The position numbers and the translations under genes are program-made. Below, one piece after another: positions 6,868 through 16,951 of a stretch of 64,000 bases of DNA; within the stretch, counting starts at the first letter, position 1, and each line of letters opens with the position of its first letter. Origin of the DNA: Merdimmobilis hominis (GTDB lineage: Bacteria > Bacillota > Clostridia > Oscillospirales > Ruminococcaceae); the NCBI RefSeq assembly GCF_021109255.1, contig NZ_JAJODG010000002.1, one strand, 5' to 3'. The notes beneath the pieces are model-generated. The model saw nothing but the letters and a program-made list of their open reading frames with translations, was not told the origin of the DNA and ran no database searches.

Positions 6868-8265
6868 CTATACCCCCTTCTTAGCCTTCTCCACTACATC
6901 GTCGATGGTTCCGGCAAACAGGAATGCAGACTCAGGCAGATCGTCGTGTTTCCCTTCGATGATCTCTTTGAATCCGCGAATGGTTTCCTTGATGGGGACG
7001 TATTTGCCAGCCATACCGGTGAACTGCTCCGCAACCGAGAAGGGCTGGGACAGGAAACGCTGGATCTTTCTCGCCCGAGATACAGTCAGCTTATCTTCGT
7101 CAGACAGCTCATCCATACCCAGAATGGCGATGATATCCTGGAGCTCCTTATACCGCTGCAGGATAGACTGGACCGCACGGGCCACCTGGTAATGCTCCTC
7201 ACCCACGATTTCGGGGGTCAGCGCAGTGGAAGTGGAATCCAGAGGGTCAACCGCAGGGTAAATACCCAGCGAAGAAATCGCACGGGACAGAGTGGTGGTT
7301 GCATCCAAGTGCGCGAAGGTGGTGGCAGGGGCCGGGTCAGTCAAGTCATCCGCAGGGACATAGACCGCTTGGATGGAGGTGATGGAGCCCTTCTTGGTGG
7401 AGGTGATGCGCTCCTGCAGAGCGCCCATCTCGGTAGCCAGGGTGGGCTGGTAACCTACTGCCGAAGGCATACGGCCCAAGAGAGCCGACACCTCAGAACC
7501 CGCCTGTGTAAAGCGGAAAATGTTGTCGATGAAGAGCAACACGTCCTGGCCCTCTTTGTCGCGGAAATACTCCGCCATAGTCAAAGCAGACAGGGCAACC
7601 CGCATTCTCGCCCCTGGAGGCTCATTCATCTGGCCGTAGACCAAAGCGGTCTTATTGATAACGCCGGATTCCAGCATCTCATTGTACAGGTCGTTGCCCT
7701 CACGGGTTCTCTCGCCGACGCCGGCAAAGACCGAAAGGCCGCTGTGCTCCTGGGCGATGTTCCGGATAAACTCCATGATCAAAACGGTCTTACCTACGCC
7801 GGCGCCGCCGAACAGGCCGACTTTACCGCCTTTGACATAGGGGCAAATCAGGTCGATAACCTTGATGCCGGTCTCCAGGATCTCGGTGGTACCGCCCTGC
7901 TCCTCCAGGGAAGGTGCGGGACGGTGGATGGGCCATTTTTCCTCGGTGACAGGGGTGGGTTTGTTGTCAACCGCTTCACCCAACAGGTTGAAAATCCGGC
8001 CCAGAGTCTCGTTACCTACAGGAACGGAAATGGGGGCGCCGGTGTCAACCGCGTCAACTCCCCTCATCAAGCCATCGGTAGAACTCATTGCGATACATCT
8101 TACAATATCGTCGCCAACGTGCTGTGCGACCTCCAAGGTCAGCTTTTGGCCGTTGTTCATGACCTCAATGGCGTTGAGAAGGTTGGGAAGCTGGCCAGCT
8201 TTGAAACGAATATCCACAACTGGCCCGATGACGGTTACAACGGTGCCGATATTTGGTTCGTTCAT
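6868..8265 (-). CDS. atpD: F1 ATP synthase beta subunit
   Basis: 465 aa catalytic subunit. Walker A GGAGVGKT (about residues 150-157), the catalytic-Glu region VGERTREGNDLY, Walker B VLLFIDNIFRFTQAG and the DELSDEDK tract are all intact, and length is typical. GGAGAAG lies 6 nt before ATG 8265. Located between atpG and atpC in the normal order. The long open frames on the opposite strand here are antisense shadows. Confidence 0.98.
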   Translation of the reverse strand: MNEPNIGTVVTVIGPVVDIRFKAGQLPNLLNAIEVMNNGQKLTLEVAQHVGDDIVRCIAMSSTDGLMRGVDAVDTGAPISVPVGNETLGRIFNLLGEAVDNKPTPVTEEKWPIHRPAPSLEEQGGTTEILETGIKVIDLICPYVKGGKVGLFGGAGVGKTVLIMEFIRNIAQEHSGLSVFAGVGERTREGNDLYNEMLESGVINKTALVYGQMNEPPGARMRVALSALTMAEYFRDKEGQDVLLFIDNIFRFTQAGSEVSALLGRMPSAVGYQPTLATEMGALQERITSTKKGSITSIQAVYVPADDLTDPAPATTFAHLDATTTLSRAISSLGIYPAVDPLDSTSTALTPEIVGEEHYQVARAVQSILQRYKELQDIIAILGMDELSDEDKLTVSRARKIQRFLSQPFSVAEQFTGMAGKYVPIKETIRGFKEIIEGKHDDLPESAFLFAGTIDDVVEKAKKGV

Positions 8266-8380
8266 CTGTATCTTCTCCTTCTACCCATATTTTCCGGCTG
8301 GCCGAAAGCATCGGCTGGCCTTGGCAAAAGGGCCAAGGGGTCCCGCGCCGGAAGGGGAACGGGACCAAATGGGAAGCACA

Positions 8381-9238
8381 TTACTGCAGGGCGTTTGCGC
8401 CCGAGACGATCTCGGTCAGCTCCTGGGTAATGGCAGCTTGTCTTGCACGGTTGAACTTCAGGTTCAAATCAGAGATCATGGTGTCAGCGTTGTCGCTGGC
8501 CGCCTCCATGGCGGTGCGGCGGGCACCCTGCTCCGAAGCGAAGGATTCGGTGACCGCGCCGTAGATGAGGCCGCCCACATACTGGGGTACGACCACATCC
8601 AGGACTTCCACCATCGAAGGATCGTACAAAGTCTCTTTCGCGGCGGGTTTCTCGGTCAGCTCCTCGCTAAAGTTCAGGGGGAGCGCCTTCAGATCGTCGG
8701 GAGTCTGGGTCAGCATCGATACAAACTTGGTGTACACGATGCGGATCTCATCAATTTTGCCTGCCCGGTACATAGCGGTGAGCATCTGGGCAATGTCATA
8801 AGCATCTTCCAGATAAAGCCCTTCCGCCTCATGGTATTTTTCGGTGTGAAGTTCGTAGCCGCGGCGGGAGAAATACTCGCCGACTTTTTTACCAATGGGG
8901 ATGACGAGGGCATTCTTACCTTCCATCAGCTGGGTGGCGTATTTCAGCACATTGGCATTGTATCCGCCAGCCAGACCGCGGTCGCCGGCGATGACCACAA
9001 ACGCGCTCTTCTTCACTTCCCGTTTTGCAACGTAGGCGGAGGAGAAGTCGCGGTTGGAGATCGCAGCATCCCGCATGGTGTCATACAACATGGTGAAGAA
9101 AGGCCGGGCAGTTTCTACCCGCTCTTTGGCTTTTCTCAATTTAGAGGAAGCGACAAGCTCCATTGCTTTTGTAATCTGCATGGTGCTTTCGACGCTTTTG
9201 ATGCGCCGCTTGATATCCTTTGTGTTAGCGCCTGCCAT
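8381..9238 (-). CDS. atpG: F1 ATP synthase gamma subunit
   Basis: 285 aa rotor shaft. The N-terminal KDIKRRIKSVESTMQITKAM and C-terminal DNADTMISDLNLKFNRARQA coiled-coil halves are the family signature; the globular part carries VVIAGDRGLAGGYNANV. GGAGGGAGG lies upstream of ATG 9238. About 115 bp separate it from atpD. Confidence 0.97.
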   Translation of the reverse strand: MAGANTKDIKRRIKSVESTMQITKAMELVASSKLRKAKERVETARPFFTMLYDTMRDAAISNRDFSSAYVAKREVKKSAFVVIAGDRGLAGGYNANVLKYATQLMEGKNALVIPIGKKVGEYFSRRGYELHTEKYHEAEGLYLEDAYDIAQMLTAMYRAGKIDEIRIVYTKFVSMLTQTPDDLKALPLNFSEELTEKPAAKETLYDPSMVEVLDVVVPQYVGGLIYGAVTESFASEQGARRTAMEAASDNADTMISDLNLKFNRARQAAITQELTEIVSGANALQ

Positions 9239-9259
9239 CGGATATACTACCTCCCTCCA

Positions 9260-10774
<1,515 letters not shown>

Positions 10775-10792
10775 GGTCTCACCAACTTTCCT

Positions 10793-11335
10793 TTACGCAA
10801 TAATTGCAGAAATGTGCTGTTTCAGGTCTTCCAGGCGGGTCTTGACCGATGCGTCGACCTGGTCGTCCTGCATCCGGATAATCACGCCGCCCAAAATGGA
10901 AGGGTCCACCTGGTTGGTTAGGATTACCTGTTTCCCGGTCACCTGTTCCAGCTTCTCTTTCAGTTTGTCAAACAAAGGACCTTGCAAGGGGATGGCGGTC
11001 ACCGCGGTGATCTCCTGGATGTTTTTCTCCTTGTTGTACAACAGCTTAAACTGGTTGTACACCCCGAAGATTTGATCCATCCGGCCCTTTTCGGTCATAA
11101 TTTTTAAGAAGTTGAGCACATATTGGGACACTTTGCCCCCGAAGATGTTCTCAACCAGTTCCAATTTCTCCTCTTTGGAGACCGTGGGGGTGTGCAGCAG
11201 CTTGACCAACTCTTCATTCTGGGTAAAGACCTCATTGAGGGCGGTCATCTCCTCCAGGAAGCTGTCCAGGCAGTTTTGCTCCACACCGACCTCAAATAGA
11301 GAAGCGGCGTATCTTTGTGCTACTATTCCTTCCAT
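10793..11335 (-). CDS. atpH: F1 ATP synthase delta subunit
   Basis: 180 aa peripheral-stalk protein joining the b subunits to F1. It has an N-terminal helical bundle (YAASLFEVGVEQNCLDSFLEE) and the conserved C-terminal LGGVIIRMQDDQVDASVKTRL. The start overlaps the end of atpF by 13 nt; AGGTGA precedes ATG. Confidence 0.95.
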   Translation of the reverse strand: MEGIVAQRYAASLFEVGVEQNCLDSFLEEMTALNEVFTQNEELVKLLHTPTVSKEEKLELVENIFGGKVSQYVLNFLKIMTEKGRMDQIFGVYNQFKLLYNKEKNIQEITAVTAIPLQGPLFDKLKEKLEQVTGKQVILTNQVDPSILGGVIIRMQDDQVDASVKTRLEDLKQHISAIIA

Positions 11336-11829
11336 GACAAATCACCTGCGCCGTCGATAAACTCCTGGATAAGCTGCTCATGGTCCTGGGTGTTAAGGTC
11401 TTTGCCCACCACTTTGGTGGCGATCATCACAGCCAGGTCAGAGATCTCATCCTTGATCTCATTGACAGCCTTCTTCTTCTCTCTAGCGATCTCCTCCTCG
11501 GCCTTGGTCATCATCGCTGAGGCTTTGGTCTGGGCGTCGGTCAGGATCTCATCGGAGCGCATCTGTGCTCTCTTCTGGGCGTCCTTGACGATCTGATTGG
11601 CTTCCTCCTTGGCACCGGAAATGCTGGCGGCGTACTCCGCCTGGAGGCGGTCAGCCTGCTCTTTGGCGGCGCTTGCATCTTCATACATCTTGGAGACCTC
11701 GGCTTCCCGGGAGTCAATCATTGCTTTGACGGGTTTGAAGAGAAACTTTGACAATAGAAGAAAGAGGATACCGGTATTGATCAACTGAACAACCAAGGTC
11801 CAATCAATCGAAAGAAATGGCATAGTCAT
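11323..11829 (-). CDS. atpF: F0 ATP synthase b subunit
   Basis: 168 aa with one N-terminal membrane helix (LVVQLINTGILFLLLSKFLF) and a long charged coiled coil (about residues 35-150) forming the stator stalk. AGGAGG with a 7-nt spacing selects ATG 11829 over the ATG two codons later. Overlaps atpH. Confidence 0.95.
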   Translation of the reverse strand: MTMPFLSIDWTLVVQLINTGILFLLLSKFLFKPVKAMIDSREAEVSKMYEDASAAKEQADRLQAEYAASISGAKEEANQIVKDAQKRAQMRSDEILTDAQTKASAMMTKAEEEIAREKKKAVNEIKDEISDLAVMIATKVVGKDLNTQDHEQLIQEFIDGAGDLSWKE

Positions 11830-11870
11830 GCTTTATCCTCCTTTCATGAAGTTCCAAGTGGGGTTGCTTC

Positions 11871-12125
11871 TTACAGCATGTTCACCAGGGGGTTCATAAA
11901 GATCAGGATCATAGCAACGACCAGGGAGTAAATACCAGTGGACTCAGCACAAGCGATACCGAGCAGCATGGTGGTGGTGATGGTGGACTGGGCTTCGGGC
12001 TGACGGCCGACGGCTTCAGCGCCTTTACCGGCTGCATAACCCTGGCCAATACCAGGACCAAAACCTGCGATCATTGCGATACCAGCGCCAATGGCGGAAG
12101 CGGCAAGTACGATAGCTCTTTCCAT
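11871..12125 (-). CDS. atpE: F0 ATP synthase c subunit with a sodium-binding signature
   Basis: 84 aa hairpin of two membrane helices forming the rotor ring. The ion site reads Q28 in helix 1 and E61-S62-T63 plus Y66 in helix 2 (ACAESTGIYS), matching the residues that ligate Na+ in sodium-driven rings (Gln, Glu, Ser, Thr, Tyr). The loop RQPE is conserved. Na+ coupling is inferred from these residues; proton-only rings usually lack the polar Ser-Thr pair and helix-1 Gln. AGGAGG precedes ATG 12125. Confidence 0.96.
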   Translation of the reverse strand: MERAIVLAASAIGAGIAMIAGFGPGIGQGYAAGKGAEAVGRQPEAQSTITTTMLLGIACAESTGIYSLVVAMILIFMNPLVNML

Positions 12126-12182
12126 GAGAAAAATCCTCCTTTAATATAAAAACATAATTCCTTTGCTCTGAGGCAATCAGAG

Positions 12183-12890
12183 TTAATCCATCGCCATGGA
12201 AGTGAATACCATGGTGAGCATGCTGATGATGAACGCCTGCATAAATGCAGTAAACAGGTCAAAGTAGACTGAAAGCACAGCAGGCAGGCCGATCGCGAGG
12301 ATCGGAATTTGGAAGTTGGCGCCAAACACCATATGGGTGAGCCCTGTCAAGGCGCCGTACAAAAGGGTGGTGATGATCAAACCGGCGGCAATATTGCCGA
12401 AGTGACGGAATGCCATCGAAACTGGTGTAGAAAACTCACTGATCAAGTTTAGCGGGGTGACAATGGGCGGATCGCATAGACCTTTAATCCTGCCGATAAC
12501 ACCCTTGCGCTTGATGCTGAAAATCTGCACCAGCATAAACTCGATGAATGCCCAGCAAGCCGTGGTATTGATGTCGGCTGTGGGAGCCCGCAGACCAAAC
12601 AGCCCCAGCATGTTGCTGAAGAAGGAAAACAGGAACAGGGTGCCTATGTAAGGTGCAAAAAACACTTTGTCCTTGCCCATGGTGCTTTCCACAAAGCTGT
12701 ATAAGGTCTCAACAACCTTTTCCACCAGGACCTGCGCCCCCTTCGGCACCTTCTGAAGGTTCCTTGTAAGGAGCATGCTCCCGATCACCAGAATTGCCAT
12801 GACAATCCAGGAGTTCACCACCGTTTCCGAGATGGGGATCCCACCCAGAACTGGAATGGTGAAAATTACCTTTGGACCGGTGATATTCAA
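12183..12890 (-). CDS. atpB: F0 ATP synthase a subunit
   Basis: 235 aa membrane stator subunit forming the ion half-channels. Conserved elements are the Arg-bearing helix (PVSMAFRHFGNIAAGL) and the C-terminal helix DLFTAFMQAFIISMLTMVF. The start is taken as TTG 12890 because a perfect AAAGGAGG lies 9 nt upstream. The in-frame ATG at 12932 has no ribosome site and its codons overlap that AGGAGG. Confidence 0.93.
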   Translation of the reverse strand: MNITGPKVIFTIPVLGGIPISETVVNSWIVMAILVIGSMLLTRNLQKVPKGAQVLVEKVVETLYSFVESTMGKDKVFFAPYIGTLFLFSFFSNMLGLFGLRAPTADINTTACWAFIEFMLVQIFSIKRKGVIGRIKGLCDPPIVTPLNLISEFSTPVSMAFRHFGNIAAGLIITTLLYGALTGLTHMVFGANFQIPILAIGLPAVLSVYFDLFTAFMQAFIISMLTMVFTSMAMD

Positions 12891-13012
12891 CTTTTCTCGC
12901 CTCCTTTCTTGATTGATGCCCAGTGTTTCCATTTGGTTTCACAAAGAGATGGAATCCTGATAGAATTTATAAAACCGGCCTATGCCGATTCTAACAAAAA
13001 GGATGCCGGCCG

Positions 13013-13393
13013 CTACCGGTCGCGAGTGGCGTATTGATAGACACTGCGGGCATAGATAGAAATTTTGGGGTAAAACAGTGCCGGAATCACCCCCCAGGGG
13101 TTGATGAAATCCACCTGGATGGCCAAAAACAGCACCAATGCTGTCAACGCTAGACGAAGATAGTACTGCCGGGACATATACCCCTTGGCCTTCTCCGGCG
13201 TTTTGGTCAAACTCTCCTGAACCGAATACCCGATCAACAGGAAGTTTGCCACTGCATAGACCCCTCCTAAAACCGCCCCCCACAGGAGGGGAAGGCTGAA
13301 AAAATCAAACAGCAAAGAAGCCGCCAAGAACAAAAAAGAACAGACGGCCACCCCTTTTGTTACAAAGCGGGCCTCCTGAAGCACTACTTCCAT
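13013..13393 (-). CDS. atpI: ATP synthase subunit I family protein
   Basis: 126 aa with four hydrophobic segments (VAVCSFLFLAASLLFDFF, LLWGAVLGGVYAVANFLLIG, RLALTALVLFLAIQV, WGVIPALFYPKISIY). Position ahead of atpB and the GAVLGG...N pattern fit the subunit I family, which helps assemble the c ring or moves Mg2+/Ca2+. It overlaps the preceding gene by 10 nt. Confidence 0.8.
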   Translation of the reverse strand: MEVVLQEARFVTKGVAVCSFLFLAASLLFDFFSLPLLWGAVLGGVYAVANFLLIGYSVQESLTKTPEKAKGYMSRQYYLRLALTALVLFLAIQVDFINPWGVIPALFYPKISIYARSVYQYATRDR

Positions 13394-13641
13394 AGATTTT
13401 CGTCCTCATTTTTCTTGGCTTCACGGGTCCAGTATTTGGCAAAACTCCAAAAATTGGCCACTCCGCACAAAATTCCCAGCAGGAGGCCAGCCATTGTGGT
13501 CCATTGGCCCCACCCAAACCGGGATTGCAGGAAATTGGCCAAAAACAACAAAAGTACCAACGGAATTACAAGTAAAAAGCCTAGTTCCGTCACATACGCC
13601 AGGTTTTTTAAGGCCCTGACCATCTTATTCTGATTGGACAT
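13384..13641 (-). CDS. AtpZ-like small membrane protein
   Basis: 85 aa with two membrane helices (LGFLLVIPLVLLLFLANF and TMAGLLLGILCGVANFWSF) separated by a short polar loop, the layout of AtpZ/ATPase gene 1 proteins that act with AtpI. First gene of the operon; AAAGGAG lies 11 nt before ATG 13641. Confidence 0.75.
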   Translation of the reverse strand: MSNQNKMVRALKNLAYVTELGFLLVIPLVLLLFLANFLQSRFGWGQWTTMAGLLLGILCGVANFWSFAKYWTREAKKNEDENLWK

Positions 13642-13674
13642 TGCTTCTTGTTCTCCTTTGGTATTACTTAAAAT

Positions 13675-13704
13675 ATTATACTATATTTTTAGTGGAAATT
13701 GCAA
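13675..13704 (-). promoter_or_regulatory. Promoter of the ATP synthase operon
   Basis: On the minus strand TTGCAA (13699-13704), 18-nt AT-rich spacer, TATAAT (13675-13680), about 35 bp upstream of the first start codon. Confidence 0.85.
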
Positions 13705-14166
13705 GATTATTTTACGATTCCCATAATCTTGACAAAAACTTATCGGCCCACGAATTTTTTGGATATTTGGGGGTTTCGCTTTTCCACCCAGAGCACAAAG
13801 CCGCCTGCCGGTTCCCCCTCCACCCTCCAATCTGAAAGCAACTTCTGCACAGGCTGCATCTTCGCCTTGGGTAACAGAAAAAGCCCAGCTTGCGCTGAGC
13901 CTTGCAGATGGAAAAACTCCCCCGCTTAGAGGCGCGCGCACTACCAAGCCCCAAGGGACCTGGACTGCCAACGCACTGCACCAACGCTCCAATCTCCGGG
14001 GACAGTTCGTTTTTCTATGAATTTTCCTCCTCATATTTTTGAGGCCATGTTGCCCTGGATTCTGGGGTATTTCCAGCTTTGGGACATTTTGAAAAAGGAT
14101 TTGCGTTTATTATAGCACAATTCCCCAGGAGAAATATGACAATTTCGTTAACAAATCATTGAATTT
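13705..14166. other. 460-bp intergenic region without an assigned gene
   Basis: Between malQ and the ATP synthase operon, both on the minus strand. A minus-strand frame of 117 codons (14034 to 13681) runs through it, but it has no good ribosome site, a composition typical of noncoding GC-rich sequence, and its end overlaps the atp promoter. An AAGCCCAGCTTGCGCTGAGCCTT imperfect hairpin lies near 13890-13912 and TATAAT (minus) near 14111-14116. It could hold a noncoding RNA or decayed sequence; nothing definite is seen. Confidence 0.3.
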
Positions 14167-15663
14167 TTACTTCCAATCCTCCGTTTTTCCTTCATCCCTG
14201 CCATAGAGCCTCCCCATCCAGCGGATACGCAGGGCCAGATCATCGGTCAGCTGCCCTGGCAGGAGGCGCCACTGCCAATTGCCACCTATAGTGGAGGGGG
14301 TATTCATCCGAGCCTCCCTGCCTAAGGCCAGGAAATCCTGCATCGGGGCGATGGCCAAATCCCCTGCACTTTGCCAAGCTGCCCGGATCAGCGCCCAGGA
14401 ACCGGCCTCCTCCCCCGCCCCCAAATACTCGCGGCAGAAAGCGGCTTGGGGGCCTCCTCCCTGTAAAAAGCTCGTGCTGGTGTCGTTGTCGTGGGTGCCG
14501 GTGTAAACCACACAGTCAGAGGTGTATTTGTGGGGGAGGTAAATGCTGTCCCCCCAGGGCTCAAAAGCGAACTGAAGCACCTTCATACCAGGGAAGCCCG
14601 TCTCTTGGAGAAGCCGGTGGACAGCAGGGGTCAAAAAGCCCAGGTCTTCGGCGACGATAGGCAGCTCCCCCAGGGCATCCTGCAACGCTTGGAAAAGCTT
14701 GAGCCCAGGGCCGGGCCTCCATTCCCCGCCGGCGGCGGTGGCATTTCCTGCCGGGATGGCATAATAAGCCTCAAACCCCCGGAAGTGGTCCATCCGCAGG
14801 GTGTCGCAGAAAGCATAAGCCCCCTGGATCCGCCTGATCCACCAGGCGAACCCCTCCGCCTCCAGCACGTCCCAGCGGTACAGAGGATTCCCCCAGAGCT
14901 GCCCGTCGGCGGAGAACCCATCCGGCGGCACCCCAGCCACCTCGGTGGGGAACCCTTCCCCATCCAGGAGAAAAAGCTCTGGCCGGGCCCAGACGTCGGC
15001 GCTGTCCCGTGCCACATAGATGGGCAAATCCCCCAGGATTTTCACCCCGCGGGCGGCAGCGTAGGCTCTCATCTCCCTCCACTGGCGGTAAAAGAGGTAT
15101 TGCACAAACTGCCAAAAGGCGATCCGTCCTCGGTGTTCCTGGGCAAAATCCGCAAGCTCTGCCGCCTCCCGCAGCCGCAGGGGGCGGGGCCACTCCCACC
15201 AAGGCCGCTGGCTATACTGTTCCTTGATGGACATAAAGAGGGCGTAATCAGGCAGCCAGTGGGCCTGCTCTTGGCAGAAGGAGCGATATCCCTCCTCGCT
15301 CGGGTCAAATCCCTGGGAAAAAGCCTCTTCCAACACCGCAAACCGGTGGGCAAACAGCTTCTCATAATCCACTCTGCCGGGGTCCTCCCCCCAGTCGATG
15401 GCGGCGAGGGCTTCTTTTTCCAGCAGGCCCTCCTCAGCCAATTCTTCCAGGTCGATGAGATAGGGATTTCCCGCAAAAGTGGAGAAGGACTGATAGGGGG
15501 AATCCCCATAGCCAGTGGGCCCCCAGGGGAGGATCTGCCAAACCTTCACCCCGCAGCGCTCCAGGAAATCCAAGAAACGGCAGGCCTCCCGGCCCAGGGT
15601 GCCAACCCCATAGGGGGATGGCAGGGATGTGATGTGCAGCAAAATGCCGGCAGCGCGGGCCAT
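14167..15663 (-). CDS. malQ: 4-alpha-glucanotransferase (amylomaltase)
   Basis: 498 aa GH77 enzyme that transfers maltooligosaccharide segments during glycogen or maltodextrin use in the cytosol. Landmarks are the start RAAGILLHITSLPSPYGVG, WQILPWGPTGYGDSPYQ, LGDLPIYVARDSADVWA, the acidic catalytic strands DTLRMDHFRGFEAY and PIVAEDLG, and VVYTGTHDNDTS. The frame extends to 15756, but AGGAGG immediately before ATG 15663 fixes the start. It follows an Rrf2 regulator, from which a terminator separates it; no other glycogen gene is adjacent. Confidence 0.95.
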   Translation of the reverse strand: MARAAGILLHITSLPSPYGVGTLGREACRFLDFLERCGVKVWQILPWGPTGYGDSPYQSFSTFAGNPYLIDLEELAEEGLLEKEALAAIDWGEDPGRVDYEKLFAHRFAVLEEAFSQGFDPSEEGYRSFCQEQAHWLPDYALFMSIKEQYSQRPWWEWPRPLRLREAAELADFAQEHRGRIAFWQFVQYLFYRQWREMRAYAAARGVKILGDLPIYVARDSADVWARPELFLLDGEGFPTEVAGVPPDGFSADGQLWGNPLYRWDVLEAEGFAWWIRRIQGAYAFCDTLRMDHFRGFEAYYAIPAGNATAAGGEWRPGPGLKLFQALQDALGELPIVAEDLGFLTPAVHRLLQETGFPGMKVLQFAFEPWGDSIYLPHKYTSDCVVYTGTHDNDTSTSFLQGGGPQAAFCREYLGAGEEAGSWALIRAAWQSAGDLAIAPMQDFLALGREARMNTPSTIGGNWQWRLLPGQLTDDLALRIRWMGRLYGRDEGKTEDWK

Positions 15664-15731
15664 AGCGCCCCCTCCTTCCATTGGAATGATTCCATTATAC
15701 TGGATTCTGGCTCCATTTGCACCTAAAACAC

Positions 15732-15765
15732 AGAAAAAGGGCGCTCCAATGAGCACCCTTTTGCC
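15732..15765 (-). terminator. Terminator of the rrf2-type gene
   Basis: AAAAGGGCGCTC (15735-15746) pairs with GAGCACCCTTTT (15751-15762); T run on the minus strand. Confidence 0.8.
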
Positions 15766-15780
15766 AAAACAACGGCGGAT

Positions 15781-16185
15781 TTATTTCACCAAATCGGAAA
15801 AGCGTACCGCTTTCAGCTTTTCCCGCACCATCTCTGAAATGTCGTCGTAGATGGCGTGGAATTTGCACATGCCATCTCCATTGCGGGGGCAACAGAACTC
15901 CGGGTTGAGGCAGCGGCTGAGAGCATAGGGCCCTTCCACTGTTTCAATCACATCGTTGAGGGTGATTTCCTCCAATGGCTTGGCCAACTCATACCCACCT
16001 TGGGTCCCTTTGAAAGACCGCACAATACCGCAGGCCACCAACTTGCGCAGAATTTTTAGAGAGAAACGCAGGGTTACCCCCGTCTGTTCCGCGATTGTCT
16101 TGGCGTCCATCCGTTTTCTTTCCCGGTTGATTGCCAAGCAGTAGACAATGCGCACTGCATAGTCGGTCTCCAGCGTAATATGCAT
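15781..16185 (-). CDS. Rrf2/IscR-family transcriptional regulator with cluster cysteines
   Basis: 134 aa. Winged helix at the N-terminus (LETDYAVRIVYCLA, KTIAEQTGVTLRFSLKILRKL, KGTQGGYELAKP). The loop CLNPEFCCPRNGDGMC holds cysteines at the spacing that binds an Fe-S cluster in IscR/NsrR/RsrR-type proteins, so it probably senses iron, oxygen, redox or NO; this is inferred. AAAGGAG precedes ATG 16185. The upstream region holds two palindromes suited to autoregulation. No isc/suf operon is adjacent, so the regulated genes are elsewhere. Confidence 0.88.
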   Translation of the reverse strand: MHITLETDYAVRIVYCLAINRERKRMDAKTIAEQTGVTLRFSLKILRKLVACGIVRSFKGTQGGYELAKPLEEITLNDVIETVEGPYALSRCLNPEFCCPRNGDGMCKFHAIYDDISEMVREKLKAVRFSDLVK

Positions 16186-16211
16186 TGCAGTAGCTCCTTT
16201 AATTGGGATTC

Positions 16212-16240
16212 TATACTGATTCAGTAGCTTTACTTAAGTA
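16212..16240 (-). promoter_or_regulatory. Paired palindromes upstream of the Rrf2-type gene
   Basis: TACTGATTCAGTA (16214-16226, 6-1-6) and TACTTAAGTA (16231-16240, perfect 10 bp) lie side by side. On the minus strand the first ends in TATAGAAT, a possible -10. Likely operator of the divergon's own regulator (inference). Confidence 0.5.
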
Positions 16241-16381
16241 TACGGTTCTTTTCTGCGTTTGTCAAGCGTGGGGGATGGGATTCCCTTTTCTGCCAAAACG
16301 AACCATCCCCCCTCTTAGGGCTGTTCTGTATATCCGCGTCCTTCGCCATCGCGCCATAACGGTCCTCTCTTCTCTAAAAGG

Positions 16382-16412
16382 AAAAAAGGAGAAGCTTGGC
16401 TTCTCCTTTTCA
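16382..16412 (-). terminator. Terminator of the MerR-type gene
   Basis: AAAAGGAGAAGC pairs with GCTTCTCCTTTT across TTG; the A run at 16382-16387 gives a T run on the minus strand. Confidence 0.85.
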
Positions 16413-16468
16413 GCATTGCATCTGTTTATATCTTTTTATTTATTCCCGAAAACATTTCCTGTGCATCT

Positions 16469-16870
16469 TTATTCTTCTACATAGATGAGATTGCTCACAT
16501 AAGGACGCTTCCCAGAGAGCACCTCATCATAGAAATTCTGTTTCCAGTCGATATAGGCAACACTATCCTCCAGTTCCCGGATTGACTGGCGGAGCAATTC
16601 TTGTTTTTGGGCGAGCATCACCTTTCTTTGCGGGATGGAGGACGGCCCTTTCAAACACAAATCCAGGTATGATTTCATTTCCTGTATGCTCATGCCACAC
16701 TTCTTTAAGCAAACGAGATCCTTAATCCACTTCAAATCCTTTTCATCAAAGATGCGCCGGTTGTTTTTATCCCGTTTGACATTGGGAATCAGCCCTTCAT
16801 TGCAGTAGAACTTTAGGGCCTGATATGTTAGGTCTGCCTCCTTGCAGACCTGCATCATGGTGTAAATCAT
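16469..16870 (-). CDS. MerR-family transcriptional regulator
   Basis: 133 aa. N-terminal MerR helix-turn-helix (QVCKEADLTYQALKFYCNEGL) with wing NNRRIFDEKDLKWI, then a dimerising coiled coil (QRKVMLAQKQELLRQSIREL) and a short C-terminal part ending in NLIYVEE. The start at 16870 has GGAGG 6 nt upstream; the earlier frame to 16963 crosses the promoter region. It diverges from the EFR1 gene across a promoter of classic MerR geometry. Effector unknown; cysteines near the coiled coil are few, so metal sensing is not obvious. Confidence 0.88.
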   Translation of the reverse strand: MIYTMMQVCKEADLTYQALKFYCNEGLIPNVKRDKNNRRIFDEKDLKWIKDLVCLKKCGMSIQEMKSYLDLCLKGPSSIPQRKVMLAQKQELLRQSIRELEDSVAYIDWKQNFYDEVLSGKRPYVSNLIYVEE

Positions 16871-16920
16871 GGTAGCCTCCAGCTTCTTCACAGAAAATTC
16901 AAGTTTTTTTGAAAAACCTC

Positions 16921-16951
16921 TTGACCGATTGTAACAATCGGAATTTATAAT
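16921..16951 (+). promoter_or_regulatory. MerR-type promoter with 19-bp spacer
   Basis: TTGACC (16921-16926), spacer of exactly 19 bp, TATAAT (16946-16951). The palindrome CCGATTGTAACAATCGG (16925-16941) fills the spacer. This over-long spacer with a central dyad is how MerR proteins activate promoters by DNA distortion. It drives the EFR1 gene at 17036. Confidence 0.8.

Noticed and set aside
12891..12932. ATG 12932 as start of atpB
   Set aside because: No ribosome site; the codons overlap the perfect AAAGGAGG that serves TTG 12890.
13681..14034. 117-codon minus-strand frame before the atp operon
   Set aside because: No ribosome site with suitable spacing, noncoding-like composition, and overlap with the atp promoter.
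14491..15726. 411-codon plus-strand frame opposite malQ
   Set aside because: Antisense shadow of a clear GH77 gene.
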